The notes: generated from the letters alone by a model not told the origin. Shown: positions 44,034-54,389, counted from the first letter of the stretch. The stretch is DNA of 64,000 bases from Bradyrhizobium sp. JYMT SZCCT0428 (GCF_018131075.1 NZ_JAFCLS010000003.1:1-64000); one strand, 5' to 3'. Made by a program: numbers and translations.

Positions 44034-45088
44034 GCCGTTGCCCGCTGCTCAGGCACGAGTTCGGCCTCGGTGACGACCCGGTTGCGGCCGGTCTTCTTGG
44101 CCTGATAGAGCGCGCGGTCGCAGCGCTCGATCAGGTCGGACATCGATTCGCCGGCCTGAAACTGCGCCACGCCGATCGAGATGGTGATACCGGGCAGCGC
44201 TTCGCCGGTCGAACGGCGGGAGATGTGGCATTCGGCAACCAGGCGCCGGATGCGTTCCGCGATCGTGGCAGCCGTCGTCAGGCCGGCGTTCGGCAGGATG
44301 ACGATCAGCTCCTCGCCGCCGTAGCGCGCCGGCAAATCGATGTCCCGCACGGCCTCGCGCAACACCTTCGCCATCAGGCGCAGCACCTGGTCGCCGACCC
44401 CATGGCCGAACTCGTCGTTGAAGCGCTTGAAGTGATCGATATCGATCAGAAGCGCACTCACCGGATCGTCCTGTTCCATCGCCGCGAGCTGAGCCTTGCG
44501 GAAGAACTCCTCCAGCGCCCGGCGGTTCGGCAGGCCGGTCAGCGTGTCGGTCTTGGCCCGCTCCTCGGACTTGATCAGGGAATCGCGGATCGTGGCCAGT
44601 TCGCGTGATTTCTCGACGAAGCTGACTTCGAGCTTGGTGGCGCGCGTCGTCGCCTTGGCGAGTTCGCTCATCAGGCTCTCGATCAGCAGCTTGGGATCGA
44701 CGCCGGCCTCGGTGCGCTCGGTGACATCGTTGATGGCAGCCATTTGCGTGCGGTTGTCGGCAATCGCCGTGGTCAGGAACTGCTTGGCCGACGCCATCAC
44801 CGAATGCAATTGCTGGGAAACTTCATAGGCCACTGCCTCGTCGGTGGCTTTCGACCCGATATAGCTCTCATGGATCTCGCGATTGGTCTGGGCGTCGAAC
44901 TTGCGCTTGTTGCCGATCAGGATATCGATCGCCCGCTTCAGCACCGGCGGCGTGCCGAGCGTATAATTGAACCAGACATGGAAATTGTTCGGCGTCGGCG
45001 GCACGCGATGCTCGGCCATCGAGCGCATGGCCGTTTCAGCGACCGACGTCGCGTACTCGAAATCGAGCTCGTCGAATCCCGCGGTCAC
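44030..45088 (-). CDS. Diguanylate cyclase with N-terminal helical domain
   Basis: 352 residues, soluble. The first ~170 residues are helical (ATSVAETAMRSMAEHRVPPT, PNNFHVWFNYTLGTPPVLKR, and a coiled-coil stretch), a pattern of cytosolic alphaproteobacterial cyclases. The GGDEF domain carries GGEEL in place of GGDEF, and RDID lies exactly five residues before it, a complete RxxD inhibitory site. So this enzyme, unlike its convergent neighbour, should be feedback-inhibited by c-di-GMP. Confidence 0.92.
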   Translation of the reverse strand: MTAGFDELDFEYATSVAETAMRSMAEHRVPPTPNNFHVWFNYTLGTPPVLKRAIDILIGNKRKFDAQTNREIHESYIGSKATDEAVAYEVSQQLHSVMASAKQFLTTAIADNRTQMAAINDVTERTEAGVDPKLLIESLMSELAKATTRATKLEVSFVEKSRELATIRDSLIKSEERAKTDTLTGLPNRRALEEFFRKAQLAAMEQDDPVSALLIDIDHFKRFNDEFGHGVGDQVLRLMAKVLREAVRDIDLPARYGGEELIVILPNAGLTTAATIAERIRRLVAECHISRRSTGEALPGITISIGVAQFQAGESMSDLIERCDRALYQAKKTGRNRVVTEAELVPEQRATA

Positions 45089-45142
45089 GGCTTTGATGGC
45101 TTCCTACCGGTGAATTGGTGCTCTTTTCATAGGCAGGTTCCC

Positions 45143-45256
45143 ATGAATTCGTTAAATGCCCCTCAACCGGCCCGCCGGAATGCGGCTCCAGAAGCCCCAA
45201 GGGGGCCTGCCGATCTGCGCCAACCCGTTGACCCCGCAACCGCTTTTGTGGCCTAG
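45143..45256 (+). CDS. Possible 37-codon leader ORF upstream of leuS
   Basis: ATG at 45143 after AGGCAGG; product MNSLNAPQPARRNAAPEAPR and on to TAG at 45256. Only two or three Leu codons are present, so it does not look like a leucine attenuation peptide. A short hairpin (GCCGTC-TTTTA-GACGGC, 45260-45276) follows. It may be just an untranslated leader. Confidence 0.25.
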   Translation: MNSLNAPQPARRNAAPEAPRGPADLRQPVDPATAFVA

Positions 45257-45304
45257 TCCGCCGTCTTTTAGACGGCCCCGAATCCATAAAAGTCCAGCGA
45301 TTCC

Positions 45305-47929
45305 ATGACCTCCGAACGCTATAACGCCCGTGACTCCGAGCCGCGCTGGCAACGCCAGTGGGACCAGAAGGCGATCTTCGCCTCCAAAAACGATGATTCC
45401 CGGCCGAAATATTACGTCCTCGAGATGTTCCCCTACCCGTCCGGGCGCATCCATATCGGGCATGTCCGCAACTACACGCTGGGCGACGTGCTGGCGCGGT
45501 TCATGCGCGCCAAGGGGTTCAACGTGCTGCACCCGATGGGCTGGGACGCGTTCGGGCTGCCGGCCGAAAACGCCGCGATCGAGCGCAAGGTCGCGCCCAA
45601 GGCCTGGACCTACGACAACATCGCCGCGATGAAGAAGCAGCTCCAGTCGATCGGACTGTCGCTCGACTGGAGCCGGGAGTTCGCGACCTGCGACCCCAGC
45701 TATTACAAGCATCAGCAGAAGATGTTTCTCGACATGCTGCGCGCCGGTCTCGCCGAGCGCGAGAAGCGCAAGCTCAACTGGGACCCGGTCGACATGACCG
45801 TGCTTGCCAACGAGCAGGTGATCGACGGCCGCGGCTGGCGTTCCGGCGCCGTGGTCGAACAGCGCGAGATGAGCCAGTGGGTCTTCAAGATCACGAAATA
45901 CTCGCAGGAACTGCTGGACGCCCTGGACGGGCTGGACCGCTGGCCCGACAAGGTGCGGCTGATGCAGCGCAACTGGATCGGCCGCTCCGAGGGCCTCCTG
46001 GTGCGTTTCGCGCTGGATCCGGCAACGACGCCGGCCGGCGAGAGCGAGCTGAAGATTTTCACGACGCGGCCCGACACGCTGTTCGGCGCCAAATTCATGG
46101 CGATCGCGGCCGACCATCCGCTGGCGATCGCGGCGGCAGCGAAGAATCCGAAGCTCGCGGAATTCATCGCCGAGGTCAAACGCATCGGCACCGCCCAGGA
46201 AATCATCGACACCGCGGAGAAGCAGGGTTTCGACACCGGCATCCGCGCGGCGCATCCGTTCGACCCGAACTGGAAGCTGCCGGTCTATGTCGCCAACTTC
46301 GTGCTGATGGAATACGGCACCGGCGCGATCTTCGGCTGCCCCGGGCACGACCAGCGCGACCTCGATTTCGTCAATAAATATGCGCTCGGCGTCACGCCCG
46401 TCGTGTGTCCGGAAGGCCAGGACCCGAAGACGTTCGTGATCACCGACACCGCCTATGACGGTGACGGCCGCATGATCAATTCGCGCTTCCTCGACGGCAT
46501 GACCATCGAGCAGGCCAAGGAAGAGGTCGCAAAGCGGCTGGAAAGCGAACTGCGCGGCAACATGCCGGTCGGTGAGCGGCAGGTCAATTTCCGCCTGCGC
46601 GACTGGGGCATTTCGCGCCAGCGCTATTGGGGTTGTCCGATCCCGGTGATCCACTGCCCGAAATGCGACGTGGTGCCGGTGCCGGACGCGGACCTGCCGG
46701 TGGTGCTGCCGGAAGATGTCACCTTCGACAAGCCCGGCAACGCGCTCGACCATCATCCGACCTGGAAGCACGTCGCCTGCCCGAAATGCGGTGGCAAGGC
46801 CCAGCGCGAAACCGACACCATGGACACCTTCGTGGATTCGTCCTGGTATTTCGCGCGCTTCACCGATCCCTGGAACGAGAACGCGCCGACCACGCCTGAT
46901 GTCGTGAACCGGATGTTGCCGATCGACCAGTATATCGGCGGTGTCGAGCACGCGATCCTGCATCTGCTGTATAGCCGCTTCTTCACCCGCGCGATGAAGG
47001 CGACCGGCCACATCGCCATGGACGAGCCGTTCGCCGGCATGTTCACGCAGGGCATGGTGGTGCACGAGACTTACCAGAAGGCCGATGGCTCCTACGTCAC
47101 GCCCGCCGAAGTGAAAGTTGAGACCGGCGGCAATGGCAAGCGCGCCCTGCTGCTGACGACGGGTGAAGAGGTCGCCATCGGCGCGATCGAGAAGATGTCG
47201 AAGTCGAAGAAGAACACCGTCGACCCCGACGACATCATCGCGACCTATGGCGCCGACGTCGCGCGCTGGTTCATGCTGTCGGACTCACCGCCCGATCGCG
47301 ACGTGATCTGGAGCGACGAGCGCGTGCAGGGCGCCTCGCGCTTCGTTCAGCGGCTGTGGCGGTTGGTCAACGAATCAGCCGAGATCGCCAAGGCGGCCCC
47401 GGCCGCCCGGCCGGCCTCGTTCGGCGACGACGCGCTGGGCTTGCGCAAGGCGGCCCATGGCGCGCTTGACAAGGTCTCGAACGGCATCGAGCGGCTGCAT
47501 TTCAACGTCTGCCTCGCCCATATCCGCGAATTCACCAATGCGCTGGCCGAGGTGCTGGCGCGCGAGGGGCAGCCGGCGCCGGACCTGGCCTGGTCAGTCC
47601 GGGAGGCCGCGGTCATCCTTGTTCAACTGTTCGCGCCCATGATGCCCCATCTGGCCGAGGAGTGCTGGACGGTATTGGGGCAATCCGGGCTGATTTCGGA
47701 GGCCAATTGGCCCCAAATCGAACGCGATTTGCTGGTTGAAGACACGGTGACGCTGGTGGTTCAGGTCAATGGCAAAAAACGGGGTGATGTAACCGTGCCA
47801 CGGGGCGCCCAAAATCCGGAAATTGAGGCTGCCGTTCTGGCCCTTGATGCGGTAAAACTGGCCTTGGACGGCAAGGCCGTCCGCAAGGTGATTGTTGTTC
47901 CCATGAGGATCGTGAATGTCGTTGGCTAG
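45305..47929 (+). CDS. leuS: Leucyl-tRNA synthetase
   Basis: 874 residues, class Ia synthetase. HIGH is at 50-53 ([17 protein letters not shown]); KMSKS at 630-634. An editing (CP1) domain lies between ([53 protein letters not shown]), and a zinc-ribbon-like insert has [10 protein letters not shown] and CPKCGGKAQ. The C-terminal anticodon-binding and LeuS-specific domains end [12 protein letters not shown]. It overlaps lptE by 14 bp, so leuS-lptE-holA form an operon. Confidence 0.97.
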   Translation: MTSERYNARDSEPRWQRQWDQKAIFASKNDDSRPKYYVLEMFPYPSGRIHIGHVRNYTLGDVLARFMRAKGFNVLHPMGWDAFGLPAENAAIERKVAPKAWTYDNIAAMKKQLQSIGLSLDWSREFATCDPSYYKHQQKMFLDMLRAGLAEREKRKLNWDPVDMTVLANEQVIDGRGWRSGAVVEQREMSQWVFKITKYSQELLDALDGLDRWPDKVRLMQRNWIGRSEGLLVRFALDPATTPAGESELKIFTTRPDTLFGAKFMAIAADHPLAIAAAAKNPKLAEFIAEVKRIGTAQEIIDTAEKQGFDTGIRAAHPFDPNWKLPVYVANFVLMEYGTGAIFGCPGHDQRDLDFVNKYALGVTPVVCPEGQDPKTFVITDTAYDGDGRMINSRFLDGMTIEQAKEEVAKRLESELRGNMPVGERQVNFRLRDWGISRQRYWGCPIPVIHCPKCDVVPVPDADLPVVLPEDVTFDKPGNALDHHPTWKHVACPKCGGKAQRETDTMDTFVDSSWYFARFTDPWNENAPTTPDVVNRMLPIDQYIGGVEHAILHLLYSRFFTRAMKATGHIAMDEPFAGMFTQGMVVHETYQKADGSYVTPAEVKVETGGNGKRALLLTTGEEVAIGAIEKMSKSKKNTVDPDDIIATYGADVARWFMLSDSPPDRDVIWSDERVQGASRFVQRLWRLVNESAEIAKAAPAARPASFGDDALGLRKAAHGALDKVSNGIERLHFNVCLAHIREFTNALAEVLAREGQPAPDLAWSVREAAVILVQLFAPMMPHLAEECWTVLGQSGLISEANWPQIERDLLVEDTVTLVVQVNGKKRGDVTVPRGAQNPEIEAAVLALDAVKLALDGKAVRKVIVVPMRIVNVVG

Positions 47930-48467
47930 GACCCGGATCGCCGCTCGGCTGCTGGCCGTTGTCGCTCTGGCGGCGCTGACGGCCGGCTGTTTTCAGCCGA
48001 TGTATGCCGAACGCGCCGACGGCTTGCCCGGCCTGCGCGAAAAGCTGATGGGCGTTGAAATCCCGCCCGTCGACAAGAACAACGCCTCCCGTGAGGCCCG
48101 CATTCAGGTCGAAATCCGCAACCAGCTGGCGTTCAAGCTTTATGGCAATGCGACCGGCATGCCGCCGACCCACCGGCTGGTGCTGCGGTTCTCCACCAGC
48201 CGCTCGTCGCTGATGCTCGATCCGACCACCGCGCTGCCGTCGAGCGAGAATTACGGCATCGATGCGCAGTACAATCTGATCGATCTGGCGACGAACAAAT
48301 CTGTCATGACCGGCACGACCTTCTCCCGCGTGTCCTACGACATCCCGGGCCAGCTGCAGCGTTTCGCCCGCGCCCGCGCCTTCCGCGACGCCGAGGATCG
48401 CTCCGCCAACGAGATCGCCGAGAACATCCAGACACGGCTGGCGTCGTTCTTCGTCGCTGGAAGCTGA
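47916..48467 (+). CDS. lptE: LPS-assembly lipoprotein LptE
   Basis: 183 residues starting inside the end of leuS. The lipobox LAALTAGC places the lipidated Cys near residue 25. The rest is the small beta-sandwich with helices seen in LptE ([42 protein letters not shown]). It plugs the LptD barrel and helps deliver LPS to the outer leaflet. Position between leuS and holA is the conserved place of lptE. Confidence 0.93.
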   Translation: MSLARTRIAARLLAVVALAALTAGCFQPMYAERADGLPGLREKLMGVEIPPVDKNNASREARIQVEIRNQLAFKLYGNATGMPPTHRLVLRFSTSRSSLMLDPTTALPSSENYGIDAQYNLIDLATNKSVMTGTTFSRVSYDIPGQLQRFARARAFRDAEDRSANEIAENIQTRLASFFVAGS

Positions 48468-48475
48468 TCCCGAAA

Positions 48476-49504
48476 TTGGTCGCGCTTCGCGGAAAAGAAA
48501 TCGACGCTTTTCTCGCCCGGCCTGATTCCGGCCGTCCCATCATTCTGCTGTACGGCCCTGACGCCGGCATGGTGCGTGAACGCGCCGACGCATTGCTGGC
48601 GTCCGCCGTCGACGATCCCAACGATCCGTTCTCAATGGTGCGGCTGGACGGCGACGAGCTGTCGGCCGAGCCGTCGCGGCTGGTCGATGAAGCGATGACG
48701 GTGCCGCTGTTCGGCGGCCGCCGCGCCATCCGCGTGCGTGCCGGCTCACGCAGTTTTGCTGCCGGTATCGACACGCTGGCGGAGATGCCGCTCAAGGATT
48801 GCCGCATCGTGATCGAGGCTGGCGAGCTCCGGCCGGAATCGCCGCTGCGCAAGGCCTGCGAGCGCGCCAAGACCGCGGTCGCGATCGCCTGCTATCCCGA
48901 TACCGAACGCGACCTCGCCAAGCTGATCGATGACGAATTGCGGCCGTCCAACCTGCGCATCGCGCCCGATGCCCGCGCGGTGCTGACCGCACTGCTCGGC
49001 GGCGACCGGCAGGCCTCGCGCAACGAATTGCGCAAGCTGGCGCTCTATGCCCACGGCCAGGGCGAGGTGTCGATCGACGACGTGATGGCTGTTGTCGCCG
49101 ACGCATCCGAGCTGAAGCTCGATCCGATCGTCGACGGCGCGTTTGCGGGGAAGCCTGATCTGGTCGAAAGCGAATTCGCCAAAGCCATGATCGCCGGCAC
49201 CTATCCCGGCGTGATCATTTCGGCCGCACAGCGCCAGGCCGCATGGCTGCACAAATCGGCGCTTGCGGTGGCCGAGGGCACGCCGGTCTCGACATTGCTG
49301 GAGAGCGGGTATCCGCGGCTGCATTTTTCGCGCAAGGGCGCGGTTGAAGTAGCATTGCGGAATTTCAGCGCCGCGCGTCTGGTCGCGATTATCGACCAGC
49401 TCGCGACCGCCGCATTCGACATGCGCAAACAGGCCACGCTGGCGGCAGCGATCGCGCAACGCACGCTGCTGTCGATCGCGGTGAATGCGAAGCGGCGGGG
49501 ATAA
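48476..49504 (+). CDS. holA: DNA polymerase III delta subunit
   Basis: 342 residues; the start appears to be the TTG at 48476, 8 bp after lptE, because MVALRGKEIDAFLARPDSGR is the usual N-terminus. Clamp-loader AAA+-like fold: ILLYGPDAGMVRERADALLA, LPLKD-type segments, LAKLIDDELR, LTALLGGDRQASRNELRKLA, and the C-terminal ARLVAIIDQLATAAFDMRKQ. It opens the beta clamp. Last gene of the operon and convergent with parB. Confidence 0.94.
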   Translation: MVALRGKEIDAFLARPDSGRPIILLYGPDAGMVRERADALLASAVDDPNDPFSMVRLDGDELSAEPSRLVDEAMTVPLFGGRRAIRVRAGSRSFAAGIDTLAEMPLKDCRIVIEAGELRPESPLRKACERAKTAVAIACYPDTERDLAKLIDDELRPSNLRIAPDARAVLTALLGGDRQASRNELRKLALYAHGQGEVSIDDVMAVVADASELKLDPIVDGAFAGKPDLVESEFAKAMIAGTYPGVIISAAQRQAAWLHKSALAVAEGTPVSTLLESGYPRLHFSRKGAVEVALRNFSAARLVAIIDQLATAAFDMRKQATLAAAIAQRTLLSIAVNAKRRG

Positions 49505-49514
49505 TCGCAGGTGG

Positions 49515-49681
49515 TCTCTCGCTCCCTCGCCCCGCTCTTGCGGGGTCGAGACGAGCTATGCTCGCTCTTAGAGGGTTGGGGTGAGGGGCACTTCTATCCG
49601 CGAACGCTGATGATCGCTGAAAGACCGGTACCCCCTCACCCGGCGCTACGCGCCGACCTCTCCCCGCAAGCGGGGCGAGGT
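49515..49681. repeat. Intergenic inverted element between holA and parB
   Basis: CCCCGC-TCTT-GCGGGG (49530-49545) and CCCCGC-AA-GCGGGG (49662-49675) flank the paired blocks GGGTGAGGGGCA and CCCCCTCACCCGG, so the unit is a large imperfect palindrome. It can act as a two-way terminator for the convergent genes. Confidence 0.65.
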
Positions 49682-49690
49682 TAAGAAACA

Positions 49691-50575
49691 TCAACCGCCA
49701 TTCGCCAGCCGCCGCATCACTTCGTCGAGCTGTTCGAGGTTGCGGTAGCTGATCTGCACGCTGCCGCCGGGATCGCGGTGGTTCACGGTGACGGCCAGCC
49801 CGAGCGCGTCGCTGACGCGTTTCTCCAACGCTATCGTATCGGGGTCCTTGGTCTTGCCGCCGCTGCTGCGGGCTTTCTGCGGCTTGCGTTCCGGCACGCC
49901 TTCTTCATGCGCCAGCGCTTCGGCCTGACGGACGTTGAGACCTTCGGCAACGATACGCTTTGCGGAGGCAAGCGGATCGGGCACACCGATCAGCGCACGC
50001 GCGTGCCCGGCCGACAACTCGCCCGTGGAGATGAGGGCCTGCACTTCCGCCGGCAGCTTCGTCAGCCGCATCATGTTGGCGACATGGCTGCGGCTCTTGC
50101 CGACTTCCTTGGCGATCTCTTCCTGGCTGCGTTTGAATTCTTCCGCGAGCGCGTGATAACCCTGCGCCTCTTCCATCGCGTTGAGGTCTTCGCGCTGCAC
50201 GTTCTCGATGATCATGATCTCGAGCGCGTCGCTGTCGCTGACCTCGATCGGCACGATCGGCACTTCATGCAGCCCGGCCAGCTGCGAGGCGCGCCAGCGG
50301 CGTTCGCCGGCGATGATCTCGTAGCGATCGGCAACGCCCTTCACCGGTCGCACCACGATCGGCTGGATCACGCCATGCTGCTTGACGGACGCAGCGAGTT
50401 CACCGAGTTCGGCATCGGCAAACGTCCGGCGCGGGTTGCGCGGATTTGCCTTTAGAAATTCGATCGGCACCTTGCGCTGATTGCGCGGGCGTTCGACGTG
50501 CGCGGCCTCGCCGCCGACATCGCCGATCAGACTTGCAAGACCGCGGCCCAATCGCGAACGCGCTTCGTCGGCCAT
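49691..50575 (-). CDS. parB: Chromosome-partitioning protein ParB
   Basis: 294 residues from the ATG at 50575 (GGGAG upstream; a further in-frame ATG at 50596 is less likely). The N-terminal CTP-binding ParB/Srx part has NPRNPRRTFADAELGELAAS, PIVVRPVKG, and GERRWRASQLAGLHEVPIVP; the HTH includes LAEEFKRSQEEIAKEVGKSR and GHARALIGVPDPLA; a C-terminal dimer domain ends VMRRLANGG. ParB loads on parS and spreads to organise the origin. Four parS sites lie 1.6-3.8 kb to the right of this gene. Confidence 0.96.
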   Translation of the reverse strand: MADEARSRLGRGLASLIGDVGGEAAHVERPRNQRKVPIEFLKANPRNPRRTFADAELGELAASVKQHGVIQPIVVRPVKGVADRYEIIAGERRWRASQLAGLHEVPIVPIEVSDSDALEIMIIENVQREDLNAMEEAQGYHALAEEFKRSQEEIAKEVGKSRSHVANMMRLTKLPAEVQALISTGELSAGHARALIGVPDPLASAKRIVAEGLNVRQAEALAHEEGVPERKPQKARSSGGKTKDPDTIALEKRVSDALGLAVTVNHRDPGGSVQISYRNLEQLDEVMRRLANGG

Positions 50576-50630
50576 CGCCAGCTCCCTTGGATTCACGCAA
50601 CTTACTCCGGAATTAGAAACTGTTTTTCTT

Positions 50631-50708
50631 GTAGGATGGGTAGAGCGTAGCGAAACCCATCAAGCTCGTCGTGGTGCGATGGGTTTCGCTGCGCTCTACC
50701 CATCCTAC
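50631..50708. repeat. Long palindromic element GTAGGATGGGTAGAGCG...CGCTCTACCCATCCTAC
   Basis: Outer arms of 17 bp are perfect; inner AAACCCATC/GATGGGTTT also pair. It sits in the parA-parB gap, which it largely fills. This is a REP-like unit common in rhizobial genomes. Confidence 0.8.
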
Positions 50709-50717
50709 GATTCGGCG

Positions 50718-51569
50718 CTAATGCGTTCGCAGCTCGCGCTCGCGCTGGATCACTTCGGTTGCGAGTTTCAGATACGCATCGCTGCCGACGCATTTGAGAT
50801 CGTAAACCAAGACCGGTTTGCCGTAGGACGGCGCCTCTGAAATGCGCACGTTGCGCGGGATCATGGTGTTGTAGACCTTGGCGCCCATGAACTGCCGGAC
50901 GTCGGCGACGACCTGGTTCGACAAATTGTTGCGCGAGTCGAACATGGTCAGCACGATGCCGTGGATCGACAGGTTCGGATTCAACGTCGAGCGCACCTGC
51001 TCCACGGTCTGCAGCAATTGCGACAGACCTTCGAGCGCGAAGAACTCGCACTGCAGCGGCACCAGGATCGCGTCGGAAGCCGCCATCGCATTGACGGTGA
51101 GAAGGTTGAGCGACGGCGGGCAGTCGATCAGCACATAGGTGTAATCGGCGCCGGGCGCTGCATCGTTGTTCAGCGCGGCGATGGCATCGCGCAGGCGGAA
51201 GGCCCGACCGGGCGTCGTGCCCAGCTCCAATTCGAGACCCGACAAGTCCATGGTGGAAGCCGCGATATGCAGGCGCGGCACCGCGGTCACAACGACAGCT
51301 TCGCGCAGCGGGGCTTCGCCGATCAGCACGTCGTAGGTCGAGCAGTTGCGGTTGCGGCGGTCGATGCCGAGGCCGGTGGAGGCGTTGCCCTGGGGATCGA
51401 GATCGACGATCAGCACGCGCTCGCCAATCGCAGCGAGTGCGGTGCCAAGATTGATCGCGGTGGTAGTTTTTCCGACGCCGCCCTTCTGGTTGGCAAGCGA
51501 CAAGATGCGCGGATGGCCCGCCGGAGTAGGCGCTTTATCTTCTTGATATATTTGATCAATCACGGTCAT
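50718..51569 (-). CDS. parA: Chromosome-partitioning ATPase ParA
   Basis: 283 residues. Deviant Walker A KGGVGKTTT (29-37), VLIVDLDPQGNASTGLGIDR, and VLIDCPPSLNLLTVNAM mark the Soj/ParA family. The ATP-bound dimer coats the nucleoid and is cleared by ParB, pulling the duplicated origin. The start overlaps rsmG by 14 bp, so parA is read with rsmG, as in most alphaproteobacteria. Confidence 0.97.
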   Translation of the reverse strand: MTVIDQIYQEDKAPTPAGHPRILSLANQKGGVGKTTTAINLGTALAAIGERVLIVDLDPQGNASTGLGIDRRNRNCSTYDVLIGEAPLREAVVVTAVPRLHIAASTMDLSGLELELGTTPGRAFRLRDAIAALNNDAAPGADYTYVLIDCPPSLNLLTVNAMAASDAILVPLQCEFFALEGLSQLLQTVEQVRSTLNPNLSIHGIVLTMFDSRNNLSNQVVADVRQFMGAKVYNTMIPRNVRISEAPSYGKPVLVYDLKCVGSDAYLKLATEVIQRERELRTH

Positions 51570-52227
51570 ACCCGGTGCCCATCGCGGAAATTTTACGTCG
51601 CTCGATGCGGTCGAGTTCGACGATCCAGCCTTGTCCGCCCGTGCGGCTGGAGTGAAGTTGCGGCTTAATATTCCAATATTTAGTGGCTTCGGTCAATTCA
51701 GCCTCTACATCTTGGCCCTTGAGAAATAACGCTTTCGCGCCCTTTCCTATCAGCGGTTCCGCGAAACCGATGAGCTGATGTAACGGAGCCAGCGCCCGCG
51801 CAGTGACGCAATCGACAGGACCGGCGATTCTATCCACGATATCCCCGATGTCAGCGAGATGCACGGTCCCTGCCGCCGAAGTCACACGAATTGCTTCGCG
51901 CAGGAACGCGGCTTTCTTGGCGTTGCGTTCGACCAGTTGAATATTGGCGCCCGGCGTCTCCGCCAAAGCGCAGGCGAGCACCACGCCGGGAAAGCCGCCG
52001 CCGCTGCCGAGATCGACCCACCTCGTTGCAGTGGGGGCCAAGCTCAGCAGCTGCAACGAGTCGGCGATATGGCGGGTCCAGAGATGTGGAAGAGTCGACG
52101 GCGCCACCAGGTTTGTTTTGGCCTGCCACTCCCGGAGCAGATCGACATAGCGATCCAGCCGCGCCTCTGTTTCACGTGAAACAGGGGTGAGGGCGAGGGC
52201 GGCGGTTTTGTCGGAGGTGGAGCTCAT
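51556..52227 (-). CDS. rsmG: 16S rRNA (guanine-527-N7) methyltransferase
   Basis: 223 residues from the ATG at 52227. The SAM-binding VDLGSGGGFPGVVLACALAE and the LVAPSTLPHLWTRHIADSLQ block are standard; ARALAPLHQLIGFAEPLIGK is the catalytic loop region. It modifies G527 of 16S rRNA and its loss gives low-level streptomycin resistance. A parS site lies within its 5' end. It overlaps parA. Confidence 0.95.
   Translation of the reverse strand: MSSTSDKTAALALTPVSRETEARLDRYVDLLREWQAKTNLVAPSTLPHLWTRHIADSLQLLSLAPTATRWVDLGSGGGFPGVVLACALAETPGANIQLVERNAKKAAFLREAIRVTSAAGTVHLADIGDIVDRIAGPVDCVTARALAPLHQLIGFAEPLIGKGAKALFLKGQDVEAELTEATKYWNIKPQLHSSRTGGQGWIVELDRIERRKISAMGTGYDRD
52168..52183. promoter_or_regulatory. 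parS site 1 (inside rsmG)
   Basis: TGTTTCACGTGAAACA, a perfect 16 bp palindrome identical to the bacterial parS consensus. It is within codons for the PVSRETE segment of rsmG. Confidence 0.95.
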
Positions 52228-52281
52228 GAATGGTGCTTGTTGGGTCGCTTTACGATTCGTAGTGCCGATCGTGCAGAGGCT

Positions 52282-52364
52282 GTCATTGCGAGCGAAGCGA
52301 AGCAATCCATCGCGCAGCAAAACGGATGGGTGGATTGCTTCGTCGCTACGCTCCTCGCAATGAC
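52282..52364. repeat. GTCATTGCG palindromic element, copy 4
   Basis: GTCATTGCGAGCGAAGCG at one end, GCTCCTCGCAATGAC at the other, between mnmG and rsmG. The pair GAAGCAATCCAT / TGGATTGCTTC faces inward as in the other copies. Confidence 0.85.
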
Positions 52365-52378
52365 GACCCGCGAGGTCG

Positions 52379-52394
52379 CGTTTCACGTGAAACG
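52379..52394. promoter_or_regulatory. parS site 2
   Basis: CGTTTCACGTGAAACG: 14 of 16 match to parS and still perfectly symmetric; it lies just before the stop of mnmG. Confidence 0.85.
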
Positions 52395-52396
52395 TT

Positions 52397-54280
52397 TTAC
52401 GCCGTCGCCCTCGAAGTCTTCCGCCGGGCTTCACGTCGCAGATATGCCGCCAGGATACCGAGCGCGGCTGGCGTCAAACCATCCAGCCGCCCCGCCTGCC
52501 CTACGGTCCGCGGCCGCGCCGCCTCAAGCTTTGAGCGCGCCTCATTGGAAAGGCCCGGCACGTCGGAATAATCGATGTCGGTCAGAACCAGGCCCTCATC
52601 GCGCCGGAAGGCGTCGACATCGGCGGTCTGGCGCTTCAGATAGACGTCGTATTTGGCATCGATCTCGAGGTGGACGGCGATCGCTGGGTCAATGACCGAT
52701 AGCTCCGGCCAGATACCCTGCAGCGCGGACCATTCGATCTCCGGATAGGCGAGGAGTTCAAACGCCGAACGCCGATGGCCGTCGCGGTTCAGCGCCAGGC
52801 CGTGCTTGCCGGCTTCGTTGGGGGTGATCGTCAGCGACTTCGCCAGCGACTTCGCGGCCTCGAGTGCCGTCATCTTGGCGCCGTGGCGCTGCGAACGCGC
52901 CTGCCCCACACAGCCCAGTGCGATCCCCTTGTCGGTCAGCCGCTGGTCGGCATTGTCCGCCCGCAGCGTCAGGCGATACTCCGCCCGCGAAGTGAACATG
53001 CGATACGGTTCTGATATCCCGCGGGTCACGAGATCATCGATCATCACGCCGAGATAGCCGTCGGCCCGGTCGAAAACGATCGCCTCGCCGCCGCTGGCGG
53101 ACAGTGCCGCATTCAGCCCCGCAACAATTCCCTGTGCAGCGGCCTCTTCATAGCCAGTGGTGCCGTTGATCTGCCCGGCCAGGAAAAGTCCCGGCAGCCG
53201 CTTGGCCTGCAATGTCGGATCCAGCTCCCGCGGATCGACATGGTCATACTCGATCGCATAGCCCGGGCGGACCATCTTGACCTGCTCGAGACCGGGAATG
53301 GTCGCGAGGATCGCAAGCTGCACCTCTTCCGGAAGCGAGGTCGAGATGCCGTTGGGATAGACGGTGGAGTCGTCCAGGCCTTCCGGCTCCAGGAAGATCT
53401 GATGGCCGTCGCGGTCGCCAAAGCGGACGATCTTGTCTTCGATCGAAGGGCAATAGCGCGGGCCGCTGCTCTTGATCTGGCCGGAGTACATCGGAGAGCG
53501 ATGAACGTTGGCCCGGATCACCTCATGGGTCGCCGGCGTGGTGCGGGTGATCCCACACTGGATCTGTGGGGTCGTAATGCGGTCGGTCATGACCGAGAAC
53601 GGCTCCGGCGGATCGTCGCCGGGCTGCATTTCGACCGCGGACCAGTCGATGGTCGTGCCGTCCAGCCGCGGCGGCGTACCGGTCTTGAGACGGCCGAGCT
53701 TAAAGCCGGCACGCTCGAAGGAAGCCGAAAGACCCATCGCCGGAGCCTCGCCGACCCGCCCCGCAGGCCAGTTCTTTTCGCCGAGATGGATCAGACCACG
53801 GAGGAAGGTCCCGGTGGTGATGACGACGGCACCACAGCTAAGTTCGCGGCCATCGCCGAGACGAATGCCGGTGACACGGCCATTCGAAACAACCAGCTCA
53901 TCCGCCTCGCCTTCGATCACGCTCAGATTGGCCGTCTCGATAATCGCCGCCTGCATCGCCGCCGCATAGAGTTTGCGGTCCGCCTGGACTCGCGGCCCGC
54001 GAACGGCGGGACCCTTGCGACGGTTCAGCATCCGAAACTGGATCCCACCGGTATCGGCGACCCTGCCCATCAAACCATCGAGGGCATCGACCTCACGGAC
54101 CAAATGTCCCTTGCCCAAACCACCAATCGCAGGATTGCAGGACATCGCGCCTACGGTCGCAAAGCTGTGGGTGACGAGCGCTGTCTTGGCGCCCATCCGG
54201 GCGGCCGCGCTCGCAGCCTCGCAGCCGGCATGGCCGCCGCCGATGACAATAACGTCGAAGGAATCTGAGCGCGAAATCAT
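52397..54280 (-). CDS. mnmG: tRNA uridine-5-carboxymethylaminomethyl modification enzyme MnmG (GidA)
   Basis: 627 residues. FAD site [15 protein letters not shown] (about 9-23), then [40 protein letters not shown] and [16 protein letters not shown] are diagnostic. With MnmE it makes the cmnm5 modification at U34 of several tRNAs. It sits between two pairs of parS sites, downstream of mnmE, in the standard origin-side order. Confidence 0.97.
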   Translation of the reverse strand: MISRSDSFDVIVIGGGHAGCEAASAAARMGAKTALVTHSFATVGAMSCNPAIGGLGKGHLVREVDALDGLMGRVADTGGIQFRMLNRRKGPAVRGPRVQADRKLYAAAMQAAIIETANLSVIEGEADELVVSNGRVTGIRLGDGRELSCGAVVITTGTFLRGLIHLGEKNWPAGRVGEAPAMGLSASFERAGFKLGRLKTGTPPRLDGTTIDWSAVEMQPGDDPPEPFSVMTDRITTPQIQCGITRTTPATHEVIRANVHRSPMYSGQIKSSGPRYCPSIEDKIVRFGDRDGHQIFLEPEGLDDSTVYPNGISTSLPEEVQLAILATIPGLEQVKMVRPGYAIEYDHVDPRELDPTLQAKRLPGLFLAGQINGTTGYEEAAAQGIVAGLNAALSASGGEAIVFDRADGYLGVMIDDLVTRGISEPYRMFTSRAEYRLTLRADNADQRLTDKGIALGCVGQARSQRHGAKMTALEAAKSLAKSLTITPNEAGKHGLALNRDGHRRSAFELLAYPEIEWSALQGIWPELSVIDPAIAVHLEIDAKYDVYLKRQTADVDAFRRDEGLVLTDIDYSDVPGLSNEARSKLEAARPRTVGQAGRLDGLTPAALGILAAYLRREARRKTSRATA

Positions 54281-54347
54281 GGCGGACTTCTATCGCGGAG
54301 TCAGAAATCGCGGAAGCGGGAAGTTACGGGAAATTGAAGGAAGGATT

Positions 54348-54363
54348 TGTTTCACGTGAAACA
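54348..54363. promoter_or_regulatory. parS site 3
   Basis: TGTTTCACGTGAAACA, perfect consensus, in the mnmE-mnmG gap. Confidence 0.95.
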
Positions 54364-54389
54364 GCGGGTTCCATCAGCCCGTCGGGAAG

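Noticed and set aside
45152..47065. 637-codon open frame antisense to leuS
   Set aside because: Shadow of leuS; composition and lack of any domain argue against a gene.
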